Assembly: GCA_903868125.1 (NCBI GenBank)
Contig: CAIPUE010000049.1
Span: 1-64,000 of the forward strand
Direction: 5' to 3'
DNA: 64,000 nt
Source of the DNA: an uncultured bacterium
Lineage (GTDB): Bacteria; Cyanobacteriota; Vampirovibrionia; Gastranaerophilales; Gastranaerophilaceae
The notes beneath the pieces were generated by a model. It was not told where the DNA came from and made no database searches. It worked only from the letters and a program-made list of their open reading frames with translations. The stretch's first letter is position 1. Every line of letters starts with the position of its first letter. The position numbers and the translations under genes are program-made. This document shows positions 45,208 through 54,658 of the stretch, one piece after another.

Positions 45208-47349
45208 TTAGCAGCAAACCAAAAACTTAGCCTTTTCTTGCTCGCTAACTCCTTTAATTGTAAGGTTGACTCTGCCCTTATCGTCAATTCTCATTACCTT
45301 AACAACAACTTCATCACCAACATTCAAATGCGGTTCGATTGTATCGATTCTTTCGTTACAAATTTGAGAAATATGCACCATTCCGTCTTTACCTTGTGCT
45401 ATTTCAACAAACGCGCCGATTGGAATAATTCTTACAACTTTGCCTTTAACAACCATGCCTTCTTGCGGTTTGAATGTGATATTTTTAATCATATTTATCG
45501 CAATATCAGCACCTTCTTGGTCGTTTGAAGTAATAGTAACAATCCCCGAATCTTGAATATCAATTTCGGCACCTGAAGCATCAACGATTGCTCTAATTTG
45601 CTTTCCTCCAGGTCCAATAACAGACCCGATATCTTCGTTAGCGATTTGCATAGTGAAAATTCTCGGTGCGTGTGGAGACATAACTTCGCTTGGAGCAGAA
45701 ATAGCTTTTTTCATTTCTTCCAATATATGTAGTCTGCCTTCCTTAGCTTGAGCAAGAGCGTTTCTCAAAAGTTCGTTTGAAATTCCCTTTGCTTTCATAT
45801 CCATTTGGATTGCCGTAATTGCATTTTCGCTACCGGTTACTTTAAAGTCCATATCACCTAAGAAATCTTCGATTCCTTGAATGTCCGTAAGTACAACCGC
45901 TTTATCGCCTTCTTTAATAAGCCCCATAGCCACTCCGCCAATCATACATTTAACGGGAACACCGGCGTTCATCAACGCCATTGAACTTCCGCAAGTTGAC
46001 GCCATGGAAGTTGAACCGTTTGATTCAAGGATATCAGATGTTACTCTGATTGTGTATCCAAATTCTTCTTGGCTCGGAAGAGCTGCAATATTAGCACGTT
46101 CTGCCAAACATCCATGACCAACTTCACGTCTGCCGGGTCCTCTCATTGGCTTTACTTCACCAACTGAGAATCCAGGGAAGATGTATTTATGCATGTATCT
46201 TTTTTCTTTTTCAGGATCAACGCCATCAAGATCTTGTTTCATACCCGGACCTGCAAGAGTTACAACCGAAAGCGCTTGAGTTTGTCCTCTTGTAAATACT
46301 GCTGAACCGTGAGCTCTTGGGATAACGCCGGTTTCACACCAAATAGGTCTTACTTCGTCTGATTTTCTTCCGTCTGCTCTAGTACCTTCGTCAATAATCA
46401 TTGCGCGCATAACTTTTTTCTCAAGGGATTTGAATTCTTCAGATACAAAGTTAATACCTGATTCTTTAAGCATTTTTTTGATAGCGTGATCATCGCTTAA
46501 AGCTTCTACTTTTTCTTTAACAAGAGTTTTAGCTTCAGCCAATTTGTCTTGTCTGTACTGTCTGTCGAAGTTGTGATAAGCATCTTTGACTAAATCATAA
46601 GCCGTTTCTTTGATGATAGACGCTAATTCTGTCGTATCATAAGGATCAACAAATGTTCCTTTGATAGCGCCACATTCTTTAGCGAAAGCAACTTGAACTT
46701 CGCACTGTTTTTTAATTTCTATTTGAGCGAATTCAACCGCTTCCATAATATCGTCTTCTGTAACAAATTTACAACCTGCTTCAACCATTATCACTGAATC
46801 TGCAGTTCCTGAAACAACAATGTCTAAATCTGATTTATCAGCTTGTTGGTGAGTTGGATTTGCAATTAATTGCCCGTCAACTTTTGAAACTCTAACCGCT
46901 CCGATAGGACCTTCAAAAGGAGCGCCTGAAAGCATTAATGCAAAAGAGGAACCTAACATTGCTAATGTGTCGGGCTGATTTTCTTGATCGTAGCTGAATA
47001 ACTGAGCAACGATTTGGATATCATTTCTGTAACCTTTAGGAAATAAAGGTCTGATTGGTCTGTCAATTAGTCTGTCTATTAGTATAGCTTTTTCGCTTGC
47101 TCTTCCTTCAGAACGGTTAAATCCGCCGGGAATACGTCCGATTGCAGACATTCTTTCTTCATAATCAATTAGTAATGGGAAAAAATCTATTCCCACTCTT
47201 GGTTCTTTGCTGACGGTTGCGTGAATGAACAACATTGTGTCGCCGCATCTGATTGTAATTGAGCCGCTAGCCGTGTTAGCGTACTTTCCTGTTTCGACTT
47301 CGACGAGTTTTCCGCCGATTTCAAATTGTGTTTTTTTTGAATCTACCAT
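45208..47349 (-). CDS. pnp: Polyribonucleotide nucleotidyltransferase, 713 aa
   Basis: PNPase degrades RNA phosphorolytically from the 3' end in a trimer. Two RNase PH domains are present (GIDFFPLLIDYEERM and SDILESNGSTSMASTCGSS among others), with an alpha-helical linker between. A KH domain (IGSVIGPGGKQIRAI) and an S1 domain (GMVVKGKVVRIIPIGAFVE to RVNLTIKG) follow. The length and order are standard. AGAAGGAAG precedes the ATG. No rpsO is upstream, unlike in many bacteria. A palindrome of the TTGCGGAAAAATT type lies in the divergent spacer. Confidence 0.97.
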   Translation of the reverse strand: MVDSKKTQFEIGGKLVEVETGKYANTASGSITIRCGDTMLFIHATVSKEPRVGIDFFPLLIDYEERMSAIGRIPGGFNRSEGRASEKAILIDRLIDRPIRPLFPKGYRNDIQIVAQLFSYDQENQPDTLAMLGSSFALMLSGAPFEGPIGAVRVSKVDGQLIANPTHQQADKSDLDIVVSGTADSVIMVEAGCKFVTEDDIMEAVEFAQIEIKKQCEVQVAFAKECGAIKGTFVDPYDTTELASIIKETAYDLVKDAYHNFDRQYRQDKLAEAKTLVKEKVEALSDDHAIKKMLKESGINFVSEEFKSLEKKVMRAMIIDEGTRADGRKSDEVRPIWCETGVIPRAHGSAVFTRGQTQALSVVTLAGPGMKQDLDGVDPEKEKRYMHKYIFPGFSVGEVKPMRGPGRREVGHGCLAERANIAALPSQEEFGYTIRVTSDILESNGSTSMASTCGSSMALMNAGVPVKCMIGGVAMGLIKEGDKAVVLTDIQGIEDFLGDMDFKVTGSENAITAIQMDMKAKGISNELLRNALAQAKEGRLHILEEMKKAISAPSEVMSPHAPRIFTMQIANEDIGSVIGPGGKQIRAIVDASGAEIDIQDSGIVTITSNDQEGADIAINMIKNITFKPQEGMVVKGKVVRIIPIGAFVEIAQGKDGMVHISQICNERIDTIEPHLNVGDEVVVKVMRIDDKGRVNLTIKGVSEQEKAKFLVCC

Positions 47350-47443
47350 TGTTTTCTTCCTTCTAGCACATCCTGTGTGCCGTTTCTAGTTATACACTTC
47401 TATTACAACAAAATTATACATCAAACATGAAAAAAGTAAAAAG

Positions 47444-47477
47444 AGGCTGCGGAAAAATTTCAATTTTTCCGCAGCCT
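47444..47477. repeat. Perfect 16-bp palindrome with TGCGGAAAAATT core
   Basis: AGGCTGCGGAAAAATT pairs with AATTTTTCCGCAGCCT over TC. The core recurs in stem-loop 3 at 18219-18262 and as a half-site at 42893-42910. It lies in the divergent pnp/ABC spacer, where it is not needed as a terminator. Confidence 0.7.
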
Positions 47478-47574
47478 TCAAAGTAATCTTTACATTTTTT
47501 TTATCTTTTAAAGATAGCATTTCAGGTTTTTTTGTGTAAACATATTATTTATAGCATTAAGATGTGGGGGATTT

Positions 47575-49398
47575 ATGAAATTAAAGGATACAGTTTCAAA
47601 AGACGCATTTAGGTACGGATATTTATTACAGAGAATTTACCCGTATTTAAAACCTGTTTTGTTCAGAGCAATTTTAGGCATAATAATAGCAATTCCGTTA
47701 GGATTATTGGACGGCGTAACGGCGATTGCATTAAAGCCTTATTTAGATAATGTTATCAACGGCAATCCTCATGCAACATTTAAATTTCTTGGGATAATTT
47801 TTCACAGCCAACATTTTTGGGCGATGATAATACCACCCGCAATTATAGCTTTTGCAATTATTCAAGGTGGCTTGAAGTACGCTAACACTTATTTGACAGA
47901 TTGGACGGGAATGAGGATTTCAAATTCGCTAAAGTCCGAATTATTCGCAAAGCTAACCTCTCTTAACCCTAAATTTTATGATGTTAATTCGTCAGGTCTG
48001 GTTTTACAAAGGTTTTTGGGCGATCCTGATGCTGCTTCAAGAAGTATTATTGATAACGTAAAAGTATTCATTTCTGCATTTTTCGGTATAGTAGGATTGG
48101 TTGCTGTTTTATTGTTCACGGCTTGGAAGCTCGCAATTATCGGTGTGACTGTTCTCGGGCTTGCAATGCTGCCTGTCGCGTTTATTAGAAAAAAAGTTAA
48201 ATCTGTTTCTAATTCAGCCATGGTTATCGGCGGTGGCATGAACACTAATTTTAACGAGACTTTTTCCGGTAACAAAATTATTGCAGCATATAACTTACAA
48301 GGACAACAAAATCAACTATTTAATCACCAAATTGATGAACAATTTGATTTATCAATGTCTTTAACAAAACGCGTAGGCTGGTTATCACCTGTAATGTATT
48401 TTGTTGCCTCTTGCGGGGTCGCGCTCGTAATGGCATATGGAAACCACTTAATCATAACAGGAGAACTTACAAGCGGGAGTTTTGCCGCATTCGTAACTTC
48501 GTTGTTATTGCTTTATAAACCTGTAAAAGGCTTAGGGCAAACAATTGCAGGGTTACAGGGGACTTTTGTTGCTATGGGACGGGTTTTTGAACTGTTTGAC
48601 TTAATTCCTGAAATTAAATCAGAACCTAATTCTATTGAAATGAAAGGGTTTAACAATCAAATTGAGTTTAAAAATGTTAATTTTGATTACGTTAAAAATG
48701 TTACAGTGCTGAAAGATTTCTCCTTGATTGTTCCTAAAAATGAAACAATTGCATTGGTGGGGAATTCCGGTGGCGGGAAAAGTACGGTTGTTAATTTAAT
48801 TCCTCGATTTTATGATGTTAAATCCGGTTCGATTGAAATTGACGGCATTGATTTAAGAAAATTTGATTTGTGTTCGTTAAGAGAACAAATTTCGTTCGTG
48901 TTTCAGGATAATTTTTTATTCTCAGGAACACTCAGAGATAATATAATGATGGGCAGAAAAACGGCGACGGAGGTTGAGTTAAGCGAAGTTATCAGAATGG
49001 CGCACTTGGATGAATTTCTCTCCACGTTGGAATTGGGAATTGATACGGTGGTAGGGGAACGCGGGACAACTCTTTCGGGCGGACAAAGGCAGCGTGTTGC
49101 GATTGCACGCGCTATGATAAAAAACGCTCCGATTGTTATTCTGGATGAGGCAACATCCGCTCTTGACAACAAGTCGGAAGCTATTGTTCAGCATGCGTTA
49201 GATAATTTGATGCGGAATAAAACAGTTTTTGTAATTGCGCATAGACTTTCAACTATCCAAAATGCAGATAGAATAGCCGTTGTCAACGAAGGTCGGCTTG
49301 TGGAACTCGGAACCCACAATGAATTAATAAAAATTGAGAACGGAAAATACAAACATCTTTATGAAATGCAATTTGCGAAGTCAGAAGTAACTGCATAA
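47575..49398 (+). CDS. MsbA-type ABC exporter, fused permease-ATPase, 607 aa
   Basis: Six membrane helices in the first 330 residues form the exporter domain. The ATPase half has Walker A LVGNSGGGKST, signature LSGGQRQRVAIARA, Walker B IVILDEATSALD and the switch His in IAHRLST. The overall fit is best to MsbA, the lipid A flippase, although drug or lipid exporters of the same fold cannot be excluded. GGGGGAT precedes the ATG. murE follows after 42 bp on the same strand, an envelope-synthesis context. Confidence 0.9.
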   Translation: MKLKDTVSKDAFRYGYLLQRIYPYLKPVLFRAILGIIIAIPLGLLDGVTAIALKPYLDNVINGNPHATFKFLGIIFHSQHFWAMIIPPAIIAFAIIQGGLKYANTYLTDWTGMRISNSLKSELFAKLTSLNPKFYDVNSSGLVLQRFLGDPDAASRSIIDNVKVFISAFFGIVGLVAVLLFTAWKLAIIGVTVLGLAMLPVAFIRKKVKSVSNSAMVIGGGMNTNFNETFSGNKIIAAYNLQGQQNQLFNHQIDEQFDLSMSLTKRVGWLSPVMYFVASCGVALVMAYGNHLIITGELTSGSFAAFVTSLLLLYKPVKGLGQTIAGLQGTFVAMGRVFELFDLIPEIKSEPNSIEMKGFNNQIEFKNVNFDYVKNVTVLKDFSLIVPKNETIALVGNSGGGKSTVVNLIPRFYDVKSGSIEIDGIDLRKFDLCSLREQISFVFQDNFLFSGTLRDNIMMGRKTATEVELSEVIRMAHLDEFLSTLELGIDTVVGERGTTLSGGQRQRVAIARAMIKNAPIVILDEATSALDNKSEAIVQHALDNLMRNKTVFVIAHRLSTIQNADRIAVVNEGRLVELGTHNELIKIENGKYKHLYEMQFAKSEVTA

Positions 49399-49440
49399 AA
49401 TATCAAAGCCCGACAAAAGAAATATGAGAAAAGGTGAAAC

Positions 49441-50916
49441 GTGAACAGAAGAAGACTGGAAGAACTAATAGAAAATTTAAAGTATAAAGAATTAATCAAC
49501 TTTGAAGATGTTGAAATCACCGGAATTTCTTATGACTCAAAAACAACTAAATCGGGTGATATTTTCGTTTGCCTCGTAGGCGAACACTCTGACGGACATG
49601 CATATTTTAAAAGTGCAGTCGAAAGTGGTGCAAAGGCATTTTTTGTAGAAAAAAAACTGGATACCCATCTTCCGCAAATTGTCGTCAAATCCACAAGACG
49701 CCAAATCGCAGATATTGCCGAAAAATTTTACAATTCGCCCTCAAAATCGCTCAATCTAATAGGTATTACAGGCACAAACGGCAAAACAACCGTAACACAT
49801 CTTGTGCAAAAAATCCTTGAATCTAAAGGTGAAAATTGTGCATTGATTGGAACTTTAGGTTATAAGTTATCATCAAAAGATGAGTACAAAGAGGCTAAAC
49901 ACACAACTCCACAGGCGCCCGAACTGCAGGCAGTGCTTGATTTGATTAAAACAGAGGGCATAAAGAATGTTGTAATGGAGGTAAGCTCCCACGCGCTTGA
50001 ACAAAACAGAGTCGGCGGATGTGTTTTTGCAGGTGCTGTTTTGACCAATTTAACCCAAGATCACTTGGATTATCACGTTACAATGGACAATTATTTTGAT
50101 GCCAAGGCAATTCTTTTCACAGAACTAAAAGCCGGTGATTTTGCAGTGATTAATGCTGATGATGAGTATGCACAAAAATTTTTAGAAATAATTCCTCAAG
50201 GAGTAAGAATTTTGACCTATGGGGTAAAAAATTCGGCTGATATTATGGCTAAAGAAGTTGAATTTTCGCTTTCAGGTGCGGAATTTGTCTGTGAAACAAA
50301 GCAAATTGAATCACAAAAAGTTAGATTACAAATGAACGGAATGTTCAGTGTTTATAACGTACTTGCGGCGATTGCGACAGGGCTTTCAATGGGTATTGAC
50401 CTTAATATGTGTATCAAACCTTTGGAAACCACAAAGGGTGTTGCAGGTCGATTTGAAGTCGTTGCCAAAAATCCGCTTGTGATAGTAGACTACGCCCATA
50501 CACCAGATGGACTTGAAAACGTTTTGACCGCGGCAAGAGAAATTACCCCGAAAAATTCAAAATTAATCTGCCTTTTTGGTTGCGGTGGTGACCGAGACGC
50601 AACCAAAAGACCAAAAATGGGAGCTATCGCAGAAAAACTTTCTGATAAAATTGTCATTACTTCGGATAATCCCAGAAGCGAAGACCCGCAACAAATTATA
50701 ACCGATGTCTTAGCCGGATTGAAATCGATTAATACGCAAAAAGTTTTTGTTGAACCTGATAGGGCTAAAGCGATTGAACTTTTGAAAACGATTTGTGACA
50801 AGAATGATGTAGTTGTGCTTGCAGGAAAAGGGCATGAGACTTATCAAATTTTAAAAGATAAAACAATTCATTTTGACGACAGAGAAGAGGCTAAAAAGGT
50901 TTTCTTAGGCGCGTAG
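49441..50916 (+). CDS. murE: UDP-MurNAc-L-Ala-D-Glu : meso-DAP ligase, 491 aa
   Basis: The enzyme adds meso-diaminopimelate to the peptidoglycan precursor. The ATP site ITGTNGKTT is at 109-117, and the family block TTPQAPELQ follows near 155. The DNPR motif at 409-412 (SDNPRSEDP) specifies DAP rather than lysine, consistent with dapL and lysA here. The C-terminal LAGKGHETYQ is standard. The start codon is GTG behind GAAAAGGTG. nagA follows after 28 bp. Confidence 0.96.
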   Translation: MNRRRLEELIENLKYKELINFEDVEITGISYDSKTTKSGDIFVCLVGEHSDGHAYFKSAVESGAKAFFVEKKLDTHLPQIVVKSTRRQIADIAEKFYNSPSKSLNLIGITGTNGKTTVTHLVQKILESKGENCALIGTLGYKLSSKDEYKEAKHTTPQAPELQAVLDLIKTEGIKNVVMEVSSHALEQNRVGGCVFAGAVLTNLTQDHLDYHVTMDNYFDAKAILFTELKAGDFAVINADDEYAQKFLEIIPQGVRILTYGVKNSADIMAKEVEFSLSGAEFVCETKQIESQKVRLQMNGMFSVYNVLAAIATGLSMGIDLNMCIKPLETTKGVAGRFEVVAKNPLVIVDYAHTPDGLENVLTAAREITPKNSKLICLFGCGGDRDATKRPKMGAIAEKLSDKIVITSDNPRSEDPQQIITDVLAGLKSINTQKVFVEPDRAKAIELLKTICDKNDVVVLAGKGHETYQILKDKTIHFDDREEAKKVFLGA

Positions 50917-50944
50917 TGATATAAAGAATAATTAGGTGTAAAAA

Positions 50945-51913
50945 ATGAAAAACGAAAATTTTTATAAATCCAAATTATTGGTAGAACAACATTTTCACGG
51001 ATGTTTTGGGGTGGATTTCGGAACCTGTACTTCGGATGAAATTTTGTTTTTGTCAAAAAAACTTTTAACGCATGGGATTGGCGGATTTTTTCCGACATTG
51101 GTTACTGACGGCATAGAAAATATTAGACGCCAAATCGAACAGATTAAAATAGCCAAATCCCAACAAACACCTGAAATGGCAACGATTTTAGGTATTCATA
51201 TTGAGGGGATTTTTATTAATCCCGATAAAAAAGGGATTCATGACGAAAAATTGTTTTTGAAACCGACAATCGAAAATTATAAACTTATTGAAGATGATTT
51301 AATTAAAGTAGTCACGCTCGCTCCAGAGTTAGATGAAAACTTTGCCCTGAGCCGTTATTTGACGCTTAAAGGGGTAAAAGTTCAAGCAGGTCACTGCGTT
51401 GGGGCTGATTTGAACAAATGCGACGGGGTTACTCACCTTTTTAACGCTATGCAGGGGATTAATCACCGCGAACAGTCAACGGCTTTGAGTGCGTTGATTG
51501 AGGATAAAATTTACACAGAAATTATCGCGGATGGTGTACATTTGAGCGAAGATATTTTAAACCTTGTTTTGAAAACAAAACCCACGGAGAAAATAATTTT
51601 AGTTTCAGATTCCCTGCCGTTGGCTAAGAGTGGTTTAAAAGAAATGATTTTTGCCGGAGAAAAAATCTTTTATAACGGTAAAAAGGCGACTTCAGCTAGC
51701 GGGACGATTGCGGGAAGCACGACAGTTTTAGATGAAGTAGTTAGGCGCTTGGCATTTAATGCCCCTGAAAATTTTGAAAAATACGTAAAAATGGCTTCTG
51801 ATAACTTATACAACTATCATAATATTGAGCTTGAAGGCTGTATTTATTGGGATGAGGATTTTAACATCACCGCGATTGAAAAAGACGGAATTGTTTTATA
51901 CAAGGAATATTAA
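50945..51913 (+). CDS. nagA: N-acetylglucosamine-6-phosphate deacetylase, 322 aa
   Basis: This enzyme deacetylates GlcNAc-6-phosphate, feeding recycled wall sugar into glucosamine metabolism. EQHFHGCFGVDF near 14-25 and GIHIEGIFINP with the metal-binding Glu are present. HCVGAD, THLFNAMQ, IADGVHL and the catalytic Asp in LVSDSLP complete the amidohydrolase site. It lacks the N-terminal beta-barrel part of longer forms (about 60 residues), so it is a short variant. AGGTGTAAAA precedes the ATG. Confidence 0.9.
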   Translation: MKNENFYKSKLLVEQHFHGCFGVDFGTCTSDEILFLSKKLLTHGIGGFFPTLVTDGIENIRRQIEQIKIAKSQQTPEMATILGIHIEGIFINPDKKGIHDEKLFLKPTIENYKLIEDDLIKVVTLAPELDENFALSRYLTLKGVKVQAGHCVGADLNKCDGVTHLFNAMQGINHREQSTALSALIEDKIYTEIIADGVHLSEDILNLVLKTKPTEKIILVSDSLPLAKSGLKEMIFAGEKIFYNGKKATSASGTIAGSTTVLDEVVRRLAFNAPENFEKYVKMASDNLYNYHNIELEGCIYWDEDFNITAIEKDGIVLYKEY

Positions 51914-52014
51914 AATCTAAAGATATAATTTACAAAATTTTACAAAATTGGTAGCAACTATTTTTTTAGAGGTTTTAAAGCACATGTATAATTTAAAATG
52001 AAAAGAGTATTAAA

Positions 52015-52365
52015 ATGTCATTATCTGTAAATCAAACTAATTATTCTAATTATAAACCGGCTTTTGGGGCGGGTAAAAATCCTATTAGGAAAGGTAATTT
52101 CTGTAGTTTTGTAAGACAACAATCTCTCCATTTTGGTATACAAGCCGGAAGTTTTGCCCTTTTAAATGCATCCAAGCCACATTCGCAAGACTTAGAAACA
52201 TTTTTAGCTATAAAACTTGGGTGTGATATTGGTGAAGCATTCCACACCATATTGTCATTAAAAATGCCGTTTGATATTAACCACCAATGTTCAAATCCCT
52301 TTGCTTATCTCGCAGACGGTACAAGAGCCGTAACAAAATTCATATCATCAAAAATGCAAAAATAG
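52015..52365 (+). CDS. Unknown small protein with YKPAFGAGK N-terminal motif, 116 aa
   Basis: I do not recognise a family. MSLSVNQTNYSNYKPAFGAGK is the polar PAF-type tail shared by several unknown proteins of this window. The rest is one small helical domain with a basic segment (IRKGNFCSFVRQQS) and no membrane helix. A weak AAGAG precedes the ATG. The gene stands alone between nagA and the convergent gcvPB. Confidence 0.7.
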   Translation: MSLSVNQTNYSNYKPAFGAGKNPIRKGNFCSFVRQQSLHFGIQAGSFALLNASKPHSQDLETFLAIKLGCDIGEAFHTILSLKMPFDINHQCSNPFAYLADGTRAVTKFISSKMQK

Positions 52366-52369
52366 TAAT

Positions 52370-52389
52370 GTTGGGTTAGTAAACCCAAC
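52370..52389. repeat. Palindrome GTTGGGTTAGTAAACCCAAC
   Basis: A diverged relative of the GGTGGGTTAGGGAACCCACC copy at 18893. It sits 5 bp after the 52015 gene, close to the gcvPB stop, and could end both transcripts. Confidence 0.65.
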
Positions 52390-52405
52390 CACATTCTTTT
52401 GATAG

Positions 52406-53845
52406 CTACAAACCCTTATATCTCAAATCAGGTTGTCTTGCGGCTAGGGTTTCGTCGATTTTTTTAACGGGAGTTTTTTGAGGAGACTTTAGGACTTCTG
52501 CGGGATTTTCTTCGATTTCGTTCGCAATTTTGAGCATAACCTCCACAAATTCATCCAATCTTTGCTTGTTCTCAGTTTCAGTAGGTTCAACCATTATCGC
52601 CTCATGCACAATCAGCGGGAAATACACGGTCGGAGGATGAATGTTCTCGTCCATAAGCCTTTTGGCAATCCAAAGAGTTGAAGCCCCTTGTTCTTTCTGT
52701 TTTTCACCAGACAGAACAAATTCATGCATGCAAGGATAATCGTAAGGCAACTCATAAGCACCCTTTAATTTTTCCTTTAAATAATTAGCACTCAAAACGG
52801 CGTCTTCGCTCACTTTTTTTAGGTTTTTACCCATCATTAAAATATAAGCGTAAGCCCTAACCAATACCCCGAAATTTCCGTAAAAACCTTTAACCTTACC
52901 TATTGAATTTTTTAAATCATAGTTTCTGAAATATTTGCCTTGCTTAAAATCAATCACAGGGACGGGCAAAAAATCTTTTAATTTATCCACAACCCCGATA
53001 GGTCCTGCCCCCGGCCCACCGCCACCATGGGGGGTTGCAAAAGTTTTATGCAGATTTATGTGAACAACATCAAATCCCATTAGTTTCGGATTTGTGTAAC
53101 CCATAATCGCGTTAAAATTCGCCCCGTCATAATAAAGCAAAGAGCCGTTTTCGTGCATTATCGTTGAAATTTCTAAAATATTTTCTTCAAACAACCCGAG
53201 AGTATTGGGGTTTGTCATCATAATCGCTGCGACATCTTTGTCTAAAACCGCTTTTATCGCTTCGATATCAACCTGACCTTTTTCGTTTGATTTTATCTCA
53301 ATACAGTCAAATCCGCACATCCTTGCGCTCGCCGGATTTGTGCCGTGCGCCGAATCAGGGATAATAACCTTTGTCCGTTTCTCGCCTTTTAATTTGAACT
53401 GCTCTTGGTCAAAATATTTTTTTATAATCATCATGCCCGCAAACTCGCCATGCGCACCCGCTGCAGGTTGCAGGCTTATTGCATCCATCCCTGTAACTTC
53501 TTTTAGTGAATTTTGAAGATTATACATCAATTCCAAGGCACCTTGAGAATTTTCGTCGCTTTGGAGCGGATGAAGGTTAGTAAACCCCTCCAAATTTGCA
53601 AGCATTTCATTTACCTTGGGATTATATTTCATTGTGCAGGAACCTAAAGGATAGAAACCTTTTTCTATGCAAAAATTCTTGTCGGAAAGTTCTTTATAAT
53701 GTCTAAGCGTTTCCAGTTCACTTAATTGAGGCAAATTTAGGGGGATTTTTCTTAAAAATTTTTCATCTATAAAAGCGGTTTCAGCAGAATCAGAAACATT
53801 TACTCCATCAATATTATTGCTTTTTTCAAAAATTATTTTGGTCAA
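52406..53845 (-). CDS. gcvPB: Glycine dehydrogenase (decarboxylating) subunit 2, 479 aa
   Basis: This is the PLP-bearing half of the two-subunit P-protein of the glycine cleavage system. The cofactor lysine lies in HINLHKTFATPHGGGGPG. GAHGEFAGMMII, IPDSAHGTNPASARMCG and MGKNLKKVSE-like blocks agree with GcvPB. The start is TTG at 53843-53845, 9 nt after a strong GGAGGAG. It follows the sigma factor gene by 22 bp. gcvPA, gcvT and gcvH are not in the window, which is unusual, since they normally lie alongside. Confidence 0.94.
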   Translation of the reverse strand: MTKIIFEKSNNIDGVNVSDSAETAFIDEKFLRKIPLNLPQLSELETLRHYKELSDKNFCIEKGFYPLGSCTMKYNPKVNEMLANLEGFTNLHPLQSDENSQGALELMYNLQNSLKEVTGMDAISLQPAAGAHGEFAGMMIIKKYFDQEQFKLKGEKRTKVIIPDSAHGTNPASARMCGFDCIEIKSNEKGQVDIEAIKAVLDKDVAAIMMTNPNTLGLFEENILEISTIMHENGSLLYYDGANFNAIMGYTNPKLMGFDVVHINLHKTFATPHGGGGPGAGPIGVVDKLKDFLPVPVIDFKQGKYFRNYDLKNSIGKVKGFYGNFGVLVRAYAYILMMGKNLKKVSEDAVLSANYLKEKLKGAYELPYDYPCMHEFVLSGEKQKEQGASTLWIAKRLMDENIHPPTVYFPLIVHEAIMVEPTETENKQRLDEFVEVMLKIANEIEENPAEVLKSPQKTPVKKIDETLAARQPDLRYKGL

Positions 53846-53867
53846 TCCGCGTCTCCTCCAACAATTA

Positions 53868-54470
53868 TTAAAATGTGTTATCCGGCTTGCTTAACTCTTT
53901 TTTAATTTTATCAAGTCCTGATTGGATAAGTCTTGAGGCTCTTGATGGTGAAATGTCAAAGTCCATTGATATTTCTTTTAACTTTTTATCTTTAAAAAAT
54001 TTATATTCAATCAGTTCTTTTTCCCTTTGAGGTAATTTTTTGATTGCTTGAACTACTTCCAATTTTAATTCGTGAAATTCCATTGACTCTTCTGGGGTTT
54101 TGCCATCGTCTTTGATTTGCGTTGGAGTTTCAAAATCGGTTATCTCATCTATAGATAGAATTGTTTTGTATACCGCTTCTCTTAAATCTTCTTGATCTTC
54201 ATTATTTTGATGATGTTTGAGAGAATACCACTTATAACGTCTTCTGATTTCATTTCTAATCGCCCATTTAATAGCAGTAGATAAATACGAATTGTTAAAT
54301 TGCTCCGGCTCTGAATTCTTGAATAAATTATATAAAGTTTGAGTACCTATATTAACCAATTCTAAATATTCGATTAAATGACCGGCAGAAAGTTTTTGAT
54401 ACTCAACTTTTGCTATGGTTTCAATTAATTCCTTATATTCTTTAAGATTCGTAGCTTGTTTTGATTGCAT
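53868..54470 (-). CDS. Alternative RNA polymerase sigma factor, sigma-70 family, 200 aa
   Basis: The protein has a region 2-like core (HLIEYLELVNIGTQTLYNLF to KWAIRNEIRRRYKW, about 30-85), with the -10-binding basic segment. Region 4 (LPQREKELIEYKFFKDKKLKEISMDFDISPSRASRLIQ, given here as residues about 150-190) forms the -35-binding helix-turn-helix. Region 3 is largely replaced by an acidic linker. This is a short FliA/SigF-like architecture. It is upstream of gcvPB by 22 bp. No anti-sigma gene is adjacent. Its target genes are unknown. Confidence 0.88.
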   Translation of the reverse strand: MQSKQATNLKEYKELIETIAKVEYQKLSAGHLIEYLELVNIGTQTLYNLFKNSEPEQFNNSYLSTAIKWAIRNEIRRRYKWYSLKHHQNNEDQEDLREAVYKTILSIDEITDFETPTQIKDDGKTPEESMEFHELKLEVVQAIKKLPQREKELIEYKFFKDKKLKEISMDFDISPSRASRLIQSGLDKIKKELSKPDNTF

Positions 54471-54658
54471 AATAAACTTCTAAAAAACCCTAATTCTACC
54501 CATAAATTATCTTATATCAAAAAAAAATAGATTACTAGACAATGTTATTTTTATTAACTTTTGTTATTTATTATTTATACTAAGTTATCATCAATGTGTA
54601 ATCTCATATTGAACTTGGTATAAATAAAAATTTTACTAGAATTAATTTAGGAGATATT

